64,000 nt of DNA, from contig JAZGUH010000401.1 in NCBI GenBank assembly GCA_037893225.1, positions 1 to 64,000 on the forward strand, read 5' to 3'. Positions 51,401-57,185 of this stretch are shown piece by piece. A program made the translations under genes and the position numbers. This DNA is from Hippasteria phrygiana. Lineage: Eukaryota; Echinodermata; Asteroidea; Valvatida; Goniasteridae. Numbering within the stretch: position 1 is the stretch's first letter; the number at the start of each line of letters is the position of its first letter. Below the pieces are notes generated by a model, which saw only the letters and a list, made by a program, of their open reading frames with translations, did no database searches and was not told where the DNA came from.

Positions 51401-54400
51401 CAAAACCAGACAGCTGTCAGGTTTTGTATGGTATACCTGCTGTACACTCAGTGACTCACTGTATGGTTTTGTATGGTAAGTAAACTTTCTTATAAATTGC
51501 CTCAAGAGTAGGAGGGAGTCAGTCAGTGTCAGTCAAACTCCAGTACATGCAGTAATACAGACCAGTTAATACAAGTCTGTCATAGATCAGTTGGGTTAAT
51601 CAAATGGATAGGGCTGTTCATTTTTTAATAATTCAGTATTCGATTATTCTAAACTGGATTTGACCGAATATTAGAATATTTGATACTCGCGGATCAGGTT
51701 TTTCAATAAACCAAACTCCGTTTCTGCAGGAACATTCTTTTTTACAAGTGTCAAGGGTTTTACGGACGGAAACAAAAACCTCTGGGAACAAAAACCTCTG
51801 GCAACAAAAAAAGTTACCTTTTAACAAAAATTGACACTGTTAAAGCTCCGTAACTTTTCGACTAAAATAGCATCAGAGTCGTATCTGTACGATAACGTGC
51901 ATATTTTTTCGAATACTCAAACCGGCAAAAAGGTATTTGAATATTCGGTTGACGATCGAAAATTTGAATATTCGGGACAGCCCTACAAATGGATCAACTT
52001 CCCGTACTTCATGTACTGTCAGGACTGCACAATAGATGCAAAGCCGTTTTCCTGCCAGCAACTGAATCTGGCACATTTACATGTACTGCAGCACGTGCAG
52101 TAGCTGGTGTCAGCAGTAGTCAAAATATATCATCCATACTACAGGGCAACATTATTTTATCAATTAAATACACTCAGTTAAAATATTATTAAAACCCTAA
52201 CCCCCCGGCTGTTTTTTCTAGGAACCTTCCCCAATCAGCCAAAATTCAACACTGTGTAGTAAACCAATGGCACATTCTTTGTACTTTGACAAAATCAGGG
52301 CAACAAGTCCCATGCAAAATGATGGTGCCAAGGCTCTACAGTACTCAATCACACAAAATTCAACACAATGGGGTGTTTGATTTTGGCAGGTTAGGGATGG
52401 TTAGGGTTAATATGTGTATGGCATTTAAAAGATGATTTTCAATGGGCAATCTTTGTGCTGGGGACCAGAGGTACCGGGGCAAACCCCTACTCTTTCATGA
52501 CCTGGGATGATATGGGTTTTGTTAAGTTCTTTTTAAAAATGTGAAACGAGTTACTGTACATGTATGCCATCAATTCACTGCTTACATGTCACTTTACATG
52601 CGTGTACAATTACCTTTGGTTTCTTCTTGTTTTGGCCGCCTCCTAGCACAGCAAATCCCTTTTCCTCATCTGCTCCATCATCTTCACCTTCATCACCCTC
52701 TGCAGTGACATCAGCACCCGATTTCGGATCTAACTCCATCTCAACATCTATGCAGCCCTCTTGCTGTTGATTGGAATGTGCATCTCCGATGTTCATATCC
52801 TGATTCTTATTGATGTCACCTTCAACATCGTCTTCAACAGGAACACTACGCTGTTGCTCTTGAGATACGTGTATTGTCTCCGTCAGATTCCCTCCATCAC
52901 TCCATCTGTGGCTGTTTTGGTGTCGGTCATCATCATCCATGCCTTGTAATGCATTCTCATCATGAAACTCCTCTGATACACTTAAATGTATGTCAGAAAC
53001 ATTCTCCTCGTCATCACCGATGTCATCATCTGATGAACTATCCCTCATAGCTTCACTTAAACTCACTTCCTTCTTAACGTCATCTTTCTTATCTTGACCA
53101 GAGGTCGGAGTAGACAGCTTCAAATGTTTCTTCATCTTGGCACCTATATTGGATGGTTCACACGACCTCCTCTTCTTTACCCTTTCCGAGTTCTTCAAAT
53201 TTTTCTCGGCAGCTTCCGGACGAGCTTTTCTTAGCTTTGGCGGAGGGCTTTCTACTTCCACTGCACCTTTCATCCCGAGTTCTTTTCTACCATGTGTCGG
53301 ATGGCACACTGTACTGTTAGTATCTCCCCGATTTTGCTCTGGTTTGGTATTTGGGGCCTGTGCAGAGGTTTTCAGTTTCTTTTCTTTTTTCAATGTCTTA
53401 GCTGATACGGGAAACTCCTTTGAGCTAGATGTTTTGGCAGTTGGGATTTTGACCAGACTATCTGAAGATCTGTTCAAACTACATGCATTACTGGGTGATT
53501 CCCCCTCTGCATGAGGTGAGTCTTCACTGCTGTCAGCTGCTGTTGCATGTTGTTTACCATGCTTGGGGTCATTTCTTGCTTCATGGGCTTCTGTAAGTGA
53601 GCAATTGTTATCGCTGTGTGATGATGTCTTGAAGTCATCCATCCCATCATTTGCAGCTTCAATCCTTCTTTTCTTCATCTTCTTTTTCCCTGAAGCCCTT
53701 TCACCATTATCTTCAGGCTTCCTCTTTTTCTTGGACACACTTGAAGGAGATGCTTTCTTGCTTTTTTCTGTCGAAAGGATCTCATGGGAGTTTGAAGTTT
53801 GGTTTGAAGCTCTGATGATGGGGGTTTGAGGAGATTGTGTTTGAGAGCTTGTTGCTTTTTCAGTAGATTTTGATCCGAAATCAGAATGCACTGCACTGTT
53901 ACCCAATGTCTCCTTGGATTTATGCTCAGTTGCATTCTCACGTCCTTTAGCTTTTGCGTGTAGTCTTTTCAGGATGGTTTCTGGAGCAAGAGGCAAACTT
54001 TTTTTGGGCAGATTCTTTTTTCTCGACATTTTACTGGCCACTTGCTTCTCTGGGAAAACTGCCTCCTGCTTTCCACTGGTTGCCTCGCCCAACTTGGTCT
54101 CCGGTGTCCGTTCAACTGAGAGTTTTCCAGTTGACAGTTGTTTATGTCCACCTCGAACCAAACGCCGGTCCTGAGTTTGGCTTTCACGTTCTCTGGCTTT
54201 ATCGTGTAGCTTTTTCAGAATAGCTTCCGAAGATTCACTCCCTGATCCATGGCTACCCTCCTCATCCATGAATCTGGGGTTGAGAAAAAAAATGCTTCAT
54301 TACTCACAGCCACATAAATTAAGCAAACTGGTACTCAAGATCCTCTGAATTTTATAACACTTGAGGCAGACAATTGTCCGTGTAACTGACAGTGAGGATA

Positions 54401-56579
54401 TGTACATCACATGGACATCACATGCACATCACATGCACATCACATGCACACGCGTACCTGTACAAATGTATTAGGCCAAAGTCGGGTTCGGGTACATGTA
54501 TGCTACACGTAACTTCTAGCATTTTGTGACGGCACCCTCTATGCTTTTCAGGTGTTGCCTCCTCTACATACAGGCCTTTATATCTCAATTAAAACTTGTA
54601 CTATGTATTCCTTTTTGCCATTAACCCTAACCCTCCAGGGTATTTTGGCTAGAAACTCTGCCAGACGCATCCTTTGTCACATTGACTTCAGAGTGCAGCA
54701 AGGTCAAGCTGTCACCGTGACAGCTTGACCTTGCTGCACTCCACAGATGCACTGTGCTGCGTCTGACAGGGTTAGGGTTTAGAGGAAATACAGTGGATGG
54801 AACGCCGCTAGACCGAATACCGCTATACCGAACATTCGGCTATACCGAACACTATCCTTGGCTGTGTTGGCTCCCAAATTTTGAGTACAAAACTTACCAA
54901 ACATTGTTGTTGAAAAAAAGGCAACAGATTAAAAAAATGTGCTGGGCATTTGGGCTGTTTGTAAACAGCCACAGCTTTATGTTGAAGAGTGACAGGCGGC
55001 TATTCCCCCCAAGGAATGGAAGGGCAAAGCCAACTGTTGCTTTAGAATTCGGTAAGCTTAGAAATTATAAACATATGTAATTATTTACATAATTCAATTG
55101 CTGGCACATGTTTAAAGTCGTCCTTAAGTAACCACGCCTGATGATACCGAACGATCGCTATACCAAACAAAATCTGTGGATCCCGCGATGTTCGTTATAG
55201 CGGCGTTCATAAATGTATGTGAAATGAAATGAAAATGAAATGAAATATACATTGTATACATTGTATTATTTTTCACACCATATCAATGATTTCAATCAAA
55301 CCAGTACATGTACATGTATTAGGTACATGTTTACCAATCACCAAGTGACCATAAGTACAATATTGTAGCATTGAAGTCTATCTGTCAACAAAACTATGAC
55401 TAATTATTTTCAAAGTGAACAAAGAAACTGGCACGAGCGGGATTCGAACCTGCGACCTCCGGGTTACCGTACCGGCGCTCTACCAAATGAGCTATCTTGC
55501 CCTATGTTGGCGGTCTCCCAAATTGTCAGTATCTTTGTTCGAGTGGGCGCTAATATGACTAATTATGACTAATTATAACGAGCCGTATCGCCACGAGACA
55601 TTGCTGGTAATAGTTGTACTTGTAGCATTGTTGCCAAAAACCCCCTCGCCCCCCCCCCCTCGACTCTTCAACTCACCTCGAGGTACATGTATGTTTTGAG
55701 TCTGATCGTATCCCAAATCGAAACCCGGAGTTCGAATACGACCCGAGTTAGAATGCATGCTGCACAAGTATTCAAAGTCATGCAGCAAACGACGCGACAG
55801 GAATTCAAATTCAGGTTGTAATTATAAACACTGGTTCTAATTTTTTTGGGATACAATCTGATTCTGGCTCATGTGACATGCATTGCGAAACAGTTTGTAC
55901 ATTTACTGGTTAATTGTGCGTTTGTGACTATGTGTGCTTTCAGGGGTCATGGGTCATGAGGGTCGAGGGGGGTCAAGGGGTTGGTTTTTAACAATCCCTT
56001 TTTTCTTTTAAAATCCTCCACACCACAAATCAGAAAGAAAAAGTTTACTCTAAAACTAAAAAAAAAGAACCAAAAACTGTCAGTTTGAGATTGAGTCAAA
56101 ACAGTGAAAACATGTTCAATTAAAAAAGCTATAATTGCAAATTACCGCCTGGGTGATTTTGCACAATGATCAAAAGGCATTGTGCTAAGTAAAAAAAAGG
56201 GAGCAATGTTTGTGCCTTTTTCCTTCCTATGATGAGTATGACCATTGTGCAAAATCACCCAGGCGGTATTTGCGATATCCAACTCTAGTTCAACTCTATT
56301 CATACTTTCATTTTTGTGAACTGTTAAAAAACTCATGGTTGTCGTAAATTTTAAAAAGAATGGCGGCCATCTTGAAATAAAGTAAAAACCGGGAGCAGTG
56401 TAGTAATCATTGTTTGGTAATAAATGTAAACGTTTTTTTTTTGCTTTGCCTTCTTTTAATTTAAGACGTTTAGGCGCGCCTACCAATCACAAGAGTCAAG
56501 ATGGCAACATAACTACTACTAGGCCTACATGTATGTAGTGAAAGAGTTATACCTACCTTTGCATGTGAAAAAGGGCCAT
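27139..56579 (-). CDS. DDX51: ATP-dependent RNA helicase DDX51 (11 exons, whole gene)
   Basis: Nucleolar DEAD-box helicase; the family (yeast Dbp6, human DDX51) acts in 60S ribosomal subunit and rRNA maturation. Exons on the - strand: 56557-56579, 52614-54273, 50462-50612, 48166-48311, 43744-43922, 42696-42798, 39715-39852, 37822-38016, 36542-36774, 32101-32266, 27139-27273. Every junction has GT..AG and the phases fit, giving about 1,043 codons. Motifs: Q-motif region [13 protein letters not shown], Ia PTRDLAQQ, Ib [43 protein letters not shown] long lysine/serine/acid-rich N-terminal domain (most of exon 2) is much bigger than in vertebrates. The end is uncertain: after ..[10 protein letters not shown] the frame either splices at 27138 to an unseen last exon or runs 13 codons to a stop at 27097. 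Introns are full of MITEs. Confidence 0.93.
27323..27450 (+). mobile_element. TTAACCCTAACCC-ended MITE fragment, CTGCCAGACGC family
   Basis: Starts TTAACCCTAACCCTGCCAGA and carries TGATGCGTCTGGC at its far end. Related to 54621-54781 (same CTGCCAGACGC and GTCAATGTGACAAAG-like words). The second TTAA end is not clear. Confidence 0.55.
28015..28252. mobile_element. Foldback hAT-like MITE (CAGGGGCCAATTTCATAAAG ends)
   Basis: Ends CAGGGGCCAATTTCATAAAG and its inverse CTTTATGAAATTGGCCCCTG, plus internal TTTGCTTAGCATG copies in both directions. No exact 8-bp duplication was found, so the class is tentative. Confidence 0.8.
28297..28419. mobile_element. Hairpin MITE with perfect 23-bp arms
   Basis: The arm at 28297-28319 (GGCCCTGTCCGAATTACTTG then GCT) is exactly inverted at 28397-28419. 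About 123 bp in total, non-coding. Confidence 0.85.
28787..28848 (+). repeat. 19-bp tandem repeat, 3 copies
   Basis: CAATACATGGTGTGGTCTG is repeated three times in direct succession, then decays. It lies in the last recognised DDX51 intron. Confidence 0.85.
28924..29111 (+). mobile_element. TTAA-bounded MITE, CTTGAG family
   Basis: TTAAACCCTTGAGCATGGG at the left; GGGCTCAATGGGTTAA at the right. Shares CCAACAATGGATTGAAA with 37182-37400. Non-coding, in a DDX51 intron. Confidence 0.7.
29112..30850. other. Intronic stretch without recognised features
   Basis: Part of the DDX51 intron between exons 10 and 11. AT-rich; no exon, RNA gene or structured repeat was recognised on either strand. Confidence 0.5.
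30862..32055. repeat. Repeat region with duplicated blocks and many TGACGTCA motifs
   Basis: Short inverted ends GGCTGTTTCGT (about 30869) and ACGAAACAGCC (about 32044). A block ACTTAATCGAACTTGTACTT...GCTTCAAAAACTGCC occurs twice (about 31146 and 31300). TGACGTCATCATGACRTAAAAGTTTGGCACACATT occurs near 31365 and 31905. At least seven GACGTC/TGACGTCA sites lie within it. Probably a non-autonomous transposon in a DDX51 intron; class unknown. Confidence 0.55.
32101..32266 (-). CDS. DDX51: DDX51 exon 10 (motifs V and VI)
   Basis: Encodes [13 protein letters not shown] and [13 protein letters not shown]. The acceptor cttcctgcag lies only 20 bp from the end of an hAT-type insertion at 32288. Confidence 0.93.
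32288..32975 (+). mobile_element. hAT-type MITE (TATTCG family) next to a DDX51 acceptor
   Basis: Begins TAGGGGTGTTCATTTTTGAA and ends TTCGGGACAGCCCTA. Exact 8-bp duplications ATGTGTAA lie at 32280-32287 and 32976-32983. Related to 38139, 47611 and 51609 copies. Interrupted by a TTAA element at 32667-32856. 688 bp including the nest. Confidence 0.93.
32667..32856 (+). mobile_element. TTAA-bounded MITE (CCAGTTCG family) nested in the hAT element
   Basis: TTAACCAGTTCACGCCGGGAT at the left, GACGCGAACTGGTTAA at the right. The host hAT relatives at about 47740-47760 and 51860 lack it. The 47-kb copy keeps the uninterrupted CTATTAAAATAGC site. Confidence 0.9.
33157..33883 (-). mobile_element. hAT-type MITE (GTGTGCAT family) carrying a minisatellite
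   Basis: Exact 8-bp duplications ACCCAAGT at 33149-33156 and 33884-33891. The left end TAGGAGTGTGCATTTACGGG is the inverse of the right ends of the 49-kb and 62-kb copies. The right part (ATTCCATAATCTGGAACCGG) is the inverse of their left ends. 727 bp, longer than its 434- and 578-bp relatives, largely because of the internal 10-bp array. Confidence 0.92.
33212..33492 (+). repeat. 10-bp minisatellite GGGTACCTGG, about 28 units
   Basis: Near-perfect 10-bp array with a few variants (one ACATGG; CCCGG/ATCCGG units at the right edge). The unit is a tiny change from GGGTACCCGG found once at the same place in related elements. The array gives open frames on both strands, which are artefacts of the 10-bp period. 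Confidence 0.97.
34092..34356 (+). mobile_element. TTAA-bounded MITE, CCAGTTCG family
   Basis: TTAACCAGTTCGGGTCGGATG to GACGCGAACTGGTTAA, with TTAA at both ends (34092-34095, 34353-34356). Non-coding; DDX51 intron 9. Confidence 0.85.
34920..35165 (+). repeat. CCATGACTTTTCCA-containing dispersed repeat
   Basis: The left end AGGGTTCCTGCACC and the right end GGCCGCGGGAACCCTG are inverted. CCATGACTTTTCCA appears at both sides. Likely a foldback MITE remnant. Confidence 0.5.
35382..35560 (+). mobile_element. tRNA-derived SINE (family also at 63590)
   Basis: Head GGTTGGTCTAGTGGTA with B-box-like GGTTTCGAATCCCACC; body TTTTTAGTCCCAGCCCGATTCC, then GTTTTCCTCCCACTTCTAAA. The body matches the copy near 63.6 kb. 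Confidence 0.7.
35602..36166. mobile_element. TTAACCCTAA-ended element with an internal GGAGGATTTT tandem array
   Basis: TTAACCCTAATCCACC at the left and GGGGTTAGGGTTAA at the right, with TTAA at 35602-35605 and 36163-36166. Between them lie about ten units of some 41-45 bp built on GGAGGATTTTGGAGGATTGA plus GATGAATGGTGTTT. A short opposite-strand start (TCAATCCTCCAAAATCCTCC) makes the left edge a hairpin. Open frames here are repeat artefacts. Confidence 0.8.
36395..36500 (-). mobile_element. tRNA-derived SINE fragment
   Basis: On the - strand: AGTGGTTTGGAGCATTGAAT, then a B-box-like GGGTTCAAGCC and GCTATAGCACTTCTAC. Same family as 40443-40565 and 41076-41135. Confidence 0.7.
36542..36774 (-). 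CDS. DDX51: DDX51 exon 9 (start of RecA-like domain 2)
   Basis: Encodes [18 protein letters not shown] to [20 protein letters not shown] and KIQL. Acceptor ttctgcag, donor GTGAGT. Confidence 0.93.
36876..37040 (+). mobile_element. Palindromic MITE (CAATCGTGGACC ends)
   Basis: CAATCGTGGACCTCCCATTG at the left, AGGTCCACGATTGCCGG at the right. Shares AACTTTTTCGGAAGGCCTCC with 45839-45983 and, inverted, with 24560-24760. A CA microsatellite precedes it (36848-36868). Confidence 0.75.
37182..37400 (+). mobile_element. TTAA-bounded MITE, CTTGAGT family, with an empty site known
   Basis: TTAACCCCTTGAGTACAGG to CGCAAAGGGTTAA; TTAA at 37182-37185 and 37397-37400. The host repeat is unoccupied at 26380-26600. 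Confidence 0.85.
37822..38016 (-). CDS. DDX51: DDX51 exon 8 (motif III)
   Basis: Encodes [17 protein letters not shown], then a basic linker and VELT. Acceptor cccatcag; donor GTGAGT. Confidence 0.93.
38139..38370 (-). mobile_element. Truncated hAT-type MITE (TATTCG family)
   Basis: Starts TAGGGCTGTCCCGAATATAC and follows the 47-kb copy through GTCGACGG, TTTTTTGTGGATGGAGG, TTTATTGTTCCTG, then stops matching. The other terminus is missing. Confidence 0.75.
38458..38690 (+). repeat. 32-bp tandem repeat, 7 units
   Basis: CCCACTTGTGTGAAAAGG followed by ATGAAAATGTTTA recurs every 32 bp (starts near 38458, 38490, 38522, 38554, 38586, 38618, 38650). Units differ at several positions. Lies in DDX51 intron 7, after the truncated hAT copy. 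Confidence 0.88.
38700..39700. other. Intronic stretch with inverted duplicate blocks
   Basis: ATACCATGGTAT near 38890 and 39533, and the segment about 39000-39060 (AGAGGTAGGGCGGACACAAT) inverted at about 39245-39280, indicate a degenerate foldback element. No exon recognised. Confidence 0.5.
39715..39852 (-). CDS. DDX51: DDX51 exon 7 (motif II, DEAD)
   Basis: Encodes [20 protein letters not shown] to KINTP. The donor GTAAGT at 39714 is used, because the next exon supplies [10 protein letters not shown] in phase. Confidence 0.93.
40443..40565 (-). mobile_element. tRNA-derived SINE fragment
   Basis: On the - strand: AGTGGTTTGGAGCATTGAAT, TGTGGGTTCGAGCCCAG (B box GGTTCGA) and CTATAGCACTTCTATGC. 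Related to 36395-36500. Confidence 0.72.
40735..40925 (-). mobile_element. Truncated hAT-type MITE (GTGTGCAT family)
   Basis: Starts TAGGGGTGTGCATTTACGGG and follows the inverse of the 49-kb copy (AAAGAACCGGATACCCGATT, TGGGTACCCGAGTATCCG, ACCCAACCCAAAACTTCCAA), then loses similarity. It keeps only two GGTACCCG-type units, the unexpanded state of the 33-kb minisatellite. Confidence 0.78.
41076..41190 (+). mobile_element. SINE fragment joined to a TTAACCCTAAACC-type end
   Basis: ACAAGTTGTGGGTTCGAGCC and GCTATAGCACTTCTACGC belong to the SINE family of 40443-40565. ATTAACCCTAAACCCC, AGGCCCTTATTGCTAGGAAC then match the element at 63386. Confidence 0.6.
41290..41507 (-). CDS. Possible first exon of a DUF3504/Crypton-recombinase-like protein
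   Basis: The ATG at 41507 opens [20 protein letters not shown] and continues to [16 protein letters not shown] and [15 protein letters not shown], about 72 codons, ending at a plausible donor AAG|GTAAAC. The pattern NTKR..K..V..F..F......I......LD..L..F resembles the N-terminal helical part of DUF3504 (KIAA1958/QRICH1-like, Crypton-derived tyrosine recombinase) proteins. That likeness is from memory of the family, not a search. No downstream exon was recognised. The ATG sits in AAAATGGCGGAC, a YY1-type initiator. It lies in DDX51 intron 6, same strand. It could also be an orphan exon copy. Confidence 0.45.
42430..42560 (-). repeat. Inverted copy of the 20100-20245 repeat
   Basis: CTTTTACAAACCCTCAAGTT, GAGGGCTCGCGAATC, GGCCAGCGTAGGCA and CGACCGATTTACTGG match the other copy on the opposite strand. 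Confidence 0.55.
42696..42798 (-). CDS. DDX51: DDX51 exon 6 (motif Ib)
   Basis: Encodes [20 protein letters not shown] to LRCLRFL. Acceptor ttccttag, donor GTAAGC. Confidence 0.93.
42890..43178 (+). mobile_element. TTAACCC-ended element rich in GGAGGATT units (degenerate)
   Basis: TTAACCCCAACCTTTCCAAA at the left and TGTAGGGAGTTAGGGTAAAT at the right, with GGAGGATTTTGCAGGA-like units between. The same family is seen at 35602-36166, 61669-62003 and 63386-63534. The right TTAA is mutated. Confidence 0.55.
43744..43922 (-). CDS. DDX51: DDX51 exon 5 (motif Ia)
   Basis: Encodes [31 protein letters not shown] to [12 protein letters not shown]. Acceptor caagcag, donor GTGAGA. Confidence 0.93.
44890..45415 (+). 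repeat. CCCCCTCACCTCAAA minisatellite ending in a 64-base C tract
   Basis: About 30 variable units of 13-20 bp built on CCCCCTCACCTCAA(A), then a short CA run, then C64 at 45352-45415. Strictly C/T/A on the + strand. The proline-rich open frames across it are composition artefacts. Confidence 0.95.
45839..45983 (+). mobile_element. Palindromic MITE (CCGGCAATCG ends), nested in the 3.2-kb element
   Basis: CCGGCAATCGCGGACC to GTCCACGATTGCCGG, 145 bp. Relatives at 36876-37040 and 24560-24760. Confidence 0.8.
47385..47540 (-). mobile_element. tRNA-derived SINE
   Basis: On the - strand: GGGCAAGATAGCTCAGTTGG (A box), GGTCGTAGGTTCAAATCCC (B box) and a near-complete cloverleaf head. Flanking GGTCTCCCAAATTGTCAG is shared with 55420-55556. 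A mismatch in the acceptor stem and the shared flanks argue for a SINE, not a working tRNA. Confidence 0.75.
47611..48165 (-). mobile_element. hAT-type MITE (TATTCG family) reaching a DDX51 donor site
   Basis: Inverse of the 32288 copy, from AGGGCTGTCCCGAATATAC to AATCGAATACTAAATGATTT and AATTTGACCACAATTA. The last bases (TAATTGTGGTCA on the - strand) align with the family terminus TAGGGGTGTTCA, so the element starts one base after the exon's final GG. Target duplications are no longer recognisable. Confidence 0.75.
48166..48311 (-). CDS. DDX51: DDX51 exon 4 (motif I, Walker A)
   Basis: Encodes [20 protein letters not shown] and [20 protein letters not shown]. Donor CAG|GTAATT abuts the hAT-type element at 47611-48165. 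Confidence 0.93.
48383..48541 (-). mobile_element. TTAACCCTCC-ended MITE
   Basis: TTAACCCTCCAATACTTATA to CAGGAGGGTTAA, TTAA at both ends. It is the inverse of 59074-59233 (shared TCAACCTGTCACTTGATAGG and TATAACTA). Non-coding; DDX51 intron 3. Confidence 0.85.
49181..49614 (+). mobile_element. hAT-type MITE (GTGTGCAT family) with 8-bp target duplications
   Basis: TAGGGGTGCGCATCAGAACC to AATGCACACCCATA, 434 bp. Exact duplications CTTAAAAC at 49173-49180 and 49615-49622. The host repeat is present uninterrupted at 57566-57735. Internal GGGTACCCGGGTATCCG is single copy here. Confidence 0.95.
49692..49821. repeat. Foldback repeat with 27-bp arms
   Basis: Arms 49692-49718 and 49795-49821 are inverted copies with one mismatch (core TTTACTTACGATCT). 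The loop holds GTCGTCGACCTGAC-like sequence. Non-coding. Confidence 0.8.
50462..50612 (-). CDS. DDX51: DDX51 exon 3
   Basis: Encodes [20 protein letters not shown] to [15 protein letters not shown], matching the region before motif I of DDX51 (LPRWLAEP... to SSYFPVQ). Acceptor cttttgcag, donor GTCAGT. Confidence 0.93.
50871..51477. repeat. Cluster of ACCATACAAAACC 13-mers in both orientations
   Basis: Eight exact copies: 50871, 51258, 51301 and 51395 forward; 50992, 51042, 51420 and 51465 inverted. At least one variant lies at 51098. Between 50990 and 51130 they sit in a direct repeat of about 50-57 bp (TGGTAAACATGCTTCA). Lies in DDX51 intron 2. No known element matched. Confidence 0.9.
51609..51985 (+). 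mobile_element. hAT-type MITE (TATTCG family) with 8-bp target duplications
   Basis: TAGGGCTGTTCATTTTTTAA to TTCGGGACAGCCCTA, 377 bp. Exact duplications CAAATGGA at 51601-51608 and 51986-51993. It is the compact member of the family, with no nested element. Confidence 0.95.
52189..52410. mobile_element. TTAA..CCCTAACCCC-ended MITE
   Basis: TTAAAACCCTAACCCCCCGG at the left, GGTTAGGGTTAA at the right. Internal TTTTCTAGGAACCTTCC recalls TTGCTAGGAACCATC of the 63386 and 41140 copies. Confidence 0.65.
52614..54273 (-). CDS. DDX51: DDX51 exon 2 (long basic/acidic N-terminal domain)
   Basis: About 553 codons. It begins [20 protein letters not shown] and contains LHDKARERE and a second [13 protein letters not shown] repeat. 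Lys/Ser-rich stretches ([16 protein letters not shown]) suggest nuclear or nucleolar targeting; an acidic [12 protein letters not shown] part follows near the end. Ends NKKKPK at donor GTAATT (52613). An upstream T/C-rich tract and CAG mark its acceptor four bases before an internal ATG, so that ATG is not the likely start. Confidence 0.9.
54405..54455 (+). repeat. 11-bp tandem repeat ACATCACATGC
   Basis: About four copies with one variant, in DDX51 intron 1. Confidence 0.8.
54621..54781. mobile_element. TTAACCCTAACCC-ended MITE with a 51-bp near-perfect palindrome
   Basis: TTAACCCTAACCCTCCAGGG at the left, CTGACAGGGTTAGGGTTTA at the right. Inner CTGCCAGACGC / GCGTCTGACAG are inverted. Arms 54691-54715 and 54717-54741 are 25-bp perfect inverses around one base. 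Related to 27323-27450. Confidence 0.8.
54791..55212. mobile_element. pogo/Tigger-like non-autonomous element remnant
   Basis: CAGTGGATGGAACGCCGCTA near 54791, then repeated CTATACCGAAC; the right end has GTTCGTTATAGCGGCGTTC. Ends resemble the CAGT.GAACC...TATAACGAAC of pogo-group mariners. Arms imperfect. Confidence 0.55.
55420..55556 (-). mobile_element. tRNA-derived SINE
   Basis: On the - strand: a tRNA-like head GGCAAGATAGCTCATTTGG, B box GGTTCGAATCCC, acceptor-like TCGTGCC, then the 3' extension AGTTTCTTTGTTCACTTTG shared with 60700-60780. Flanking GGTCTCCCAAATTGTCAG is shared with the 47-kb copy. Confidence 0.78.
55941..55982 (+). promoter_or_regulatory. Tandem GGTCA half-sites
   Basis: GGGGTCATGGGTCATGAGGG then TCGAGGGGGGTCAAGGGG contains three GGTCA words within 40 bp, the half-site of nuclear hormone receptors. 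It lies in DDX51 intron 1, about 600 bp inside the gene. Function is inferred only. Confidence 0.3.
56143..56268. mobile_element. Hairpin MITE with perfect 26-bp arms
   Basis: Arm 56143-56168 (TACCGCCTGGGTGATTTTGC then ACAATG) is exactly inverted at 56243-56268, around a 74-bp loop. Lies in DDX51 intron 1. Confidence 0.88.
56557..56579 (-). CDS. DDX51: DDX51 exon 1, 23 coding bases
   Basis: ATGGCCCTTTTTCACATGCA then AAG encodes MALFHMQ plus two bases, followed by GTAGGT. Spliced to 54273 it reads [14 protein letters not shown], matching the MALFYVARY start of vertebrate DDX51. The split Arg codon (AG|A) is in phase. It is too short for an open-frame search to show. Confidence 0.88.
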
Positions 56580-56893
56580 TATGTCATTTACTCTTTGTGG
56601 TGTGTATGTCGCCGAATTGGCCGAAAAATTCTTACATTGTTTTTCACGTGCGCGTCCACATGGGGGCTGCCATCTTGAAATCTAGATTGGCCAATCAGAA
56701 AAGGCCAAATGCTCATTGTAAGGTAGACTGGTCCCATGCTCCAAAAGTCCTTCGTACAAAGCGGATTGCGCATAGTCGTCTGACCACCGAATTTTGACAT
56801 TTCGTCACATTTTATTTACGCATAATTATAGCGTGTATCATGTACATATGTGTGGGGGAATATGTTTCGTTTTCCGGTTACAAATTTCCCAAA
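56580..56893. promoter_or_regulatory. Shared DDX51-FICD head-to-head promoter
   Basis: The two start codons point away from each other across 314 bp. Inside: a back-to-back CCAAT pair ATTGGCCAAT (56686-56695, NF-Y type), an E-box CACGTG (56645-56650) and GCCATCTTG (56669-56677, YY1 type). A TATA box is not evident. Bidirectional housekeeping promoters commonly use NF-Y and YY1; use here is inferred. 5' ends of the transcripts are not visible. Confidence 0.65.
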
Positions 56894-57185
56894 ATGTCGT
56901 CAAAAATGCCAAACGATGGTAACCAGAATTTGGTGTTTAAGTCATCGCTTATCTTCTTCCTGTTTGGCGGTGTCGTTGCGGCCTGTCTTTTTACGGCAAT
57001 GTCGAGATTCCTTATCGTTTTGGAGGGTGGAACTCGCCAGGTTGCCACGGCGTCCAGTCCGCCCGCCACCACCGTGTCGCGGGCTGTGGGTGTCGTGGGT
57101 GATTTGGAGCAGTGGCCCGGTATGGACTACCACGGGATGCGGGACTGGCCGATTACAGTCGGGGACAAGCTCATCATACGACCGG
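56894..57185 (+). CDS. FICD: FICD exon 1 (signal anchor)
   Basis: Starts [19 protein letters not shown], then the membrane helix and a linker ending KLIIRP. Donor G|GTAAAT after 57185. Confidence 0.85.

Noticed and set aside
52575..52613. DDX51 exon 2 reading on to [12 protein letters not shown]
   Set aside because: A GTAATT donor at 52613 joins in phase to exon 3, which continues the conserved protein.
53137..53514. Forward frames within 53.1-54.2 kb
   Set aside because: Shadows of DDX51 exon 2 on the opposite strand.
54691..54741. Intrinsic terminator hairpin
   Set aside because: Eukaryotic context, and the hairpin lies inside a MITE with no T tract.
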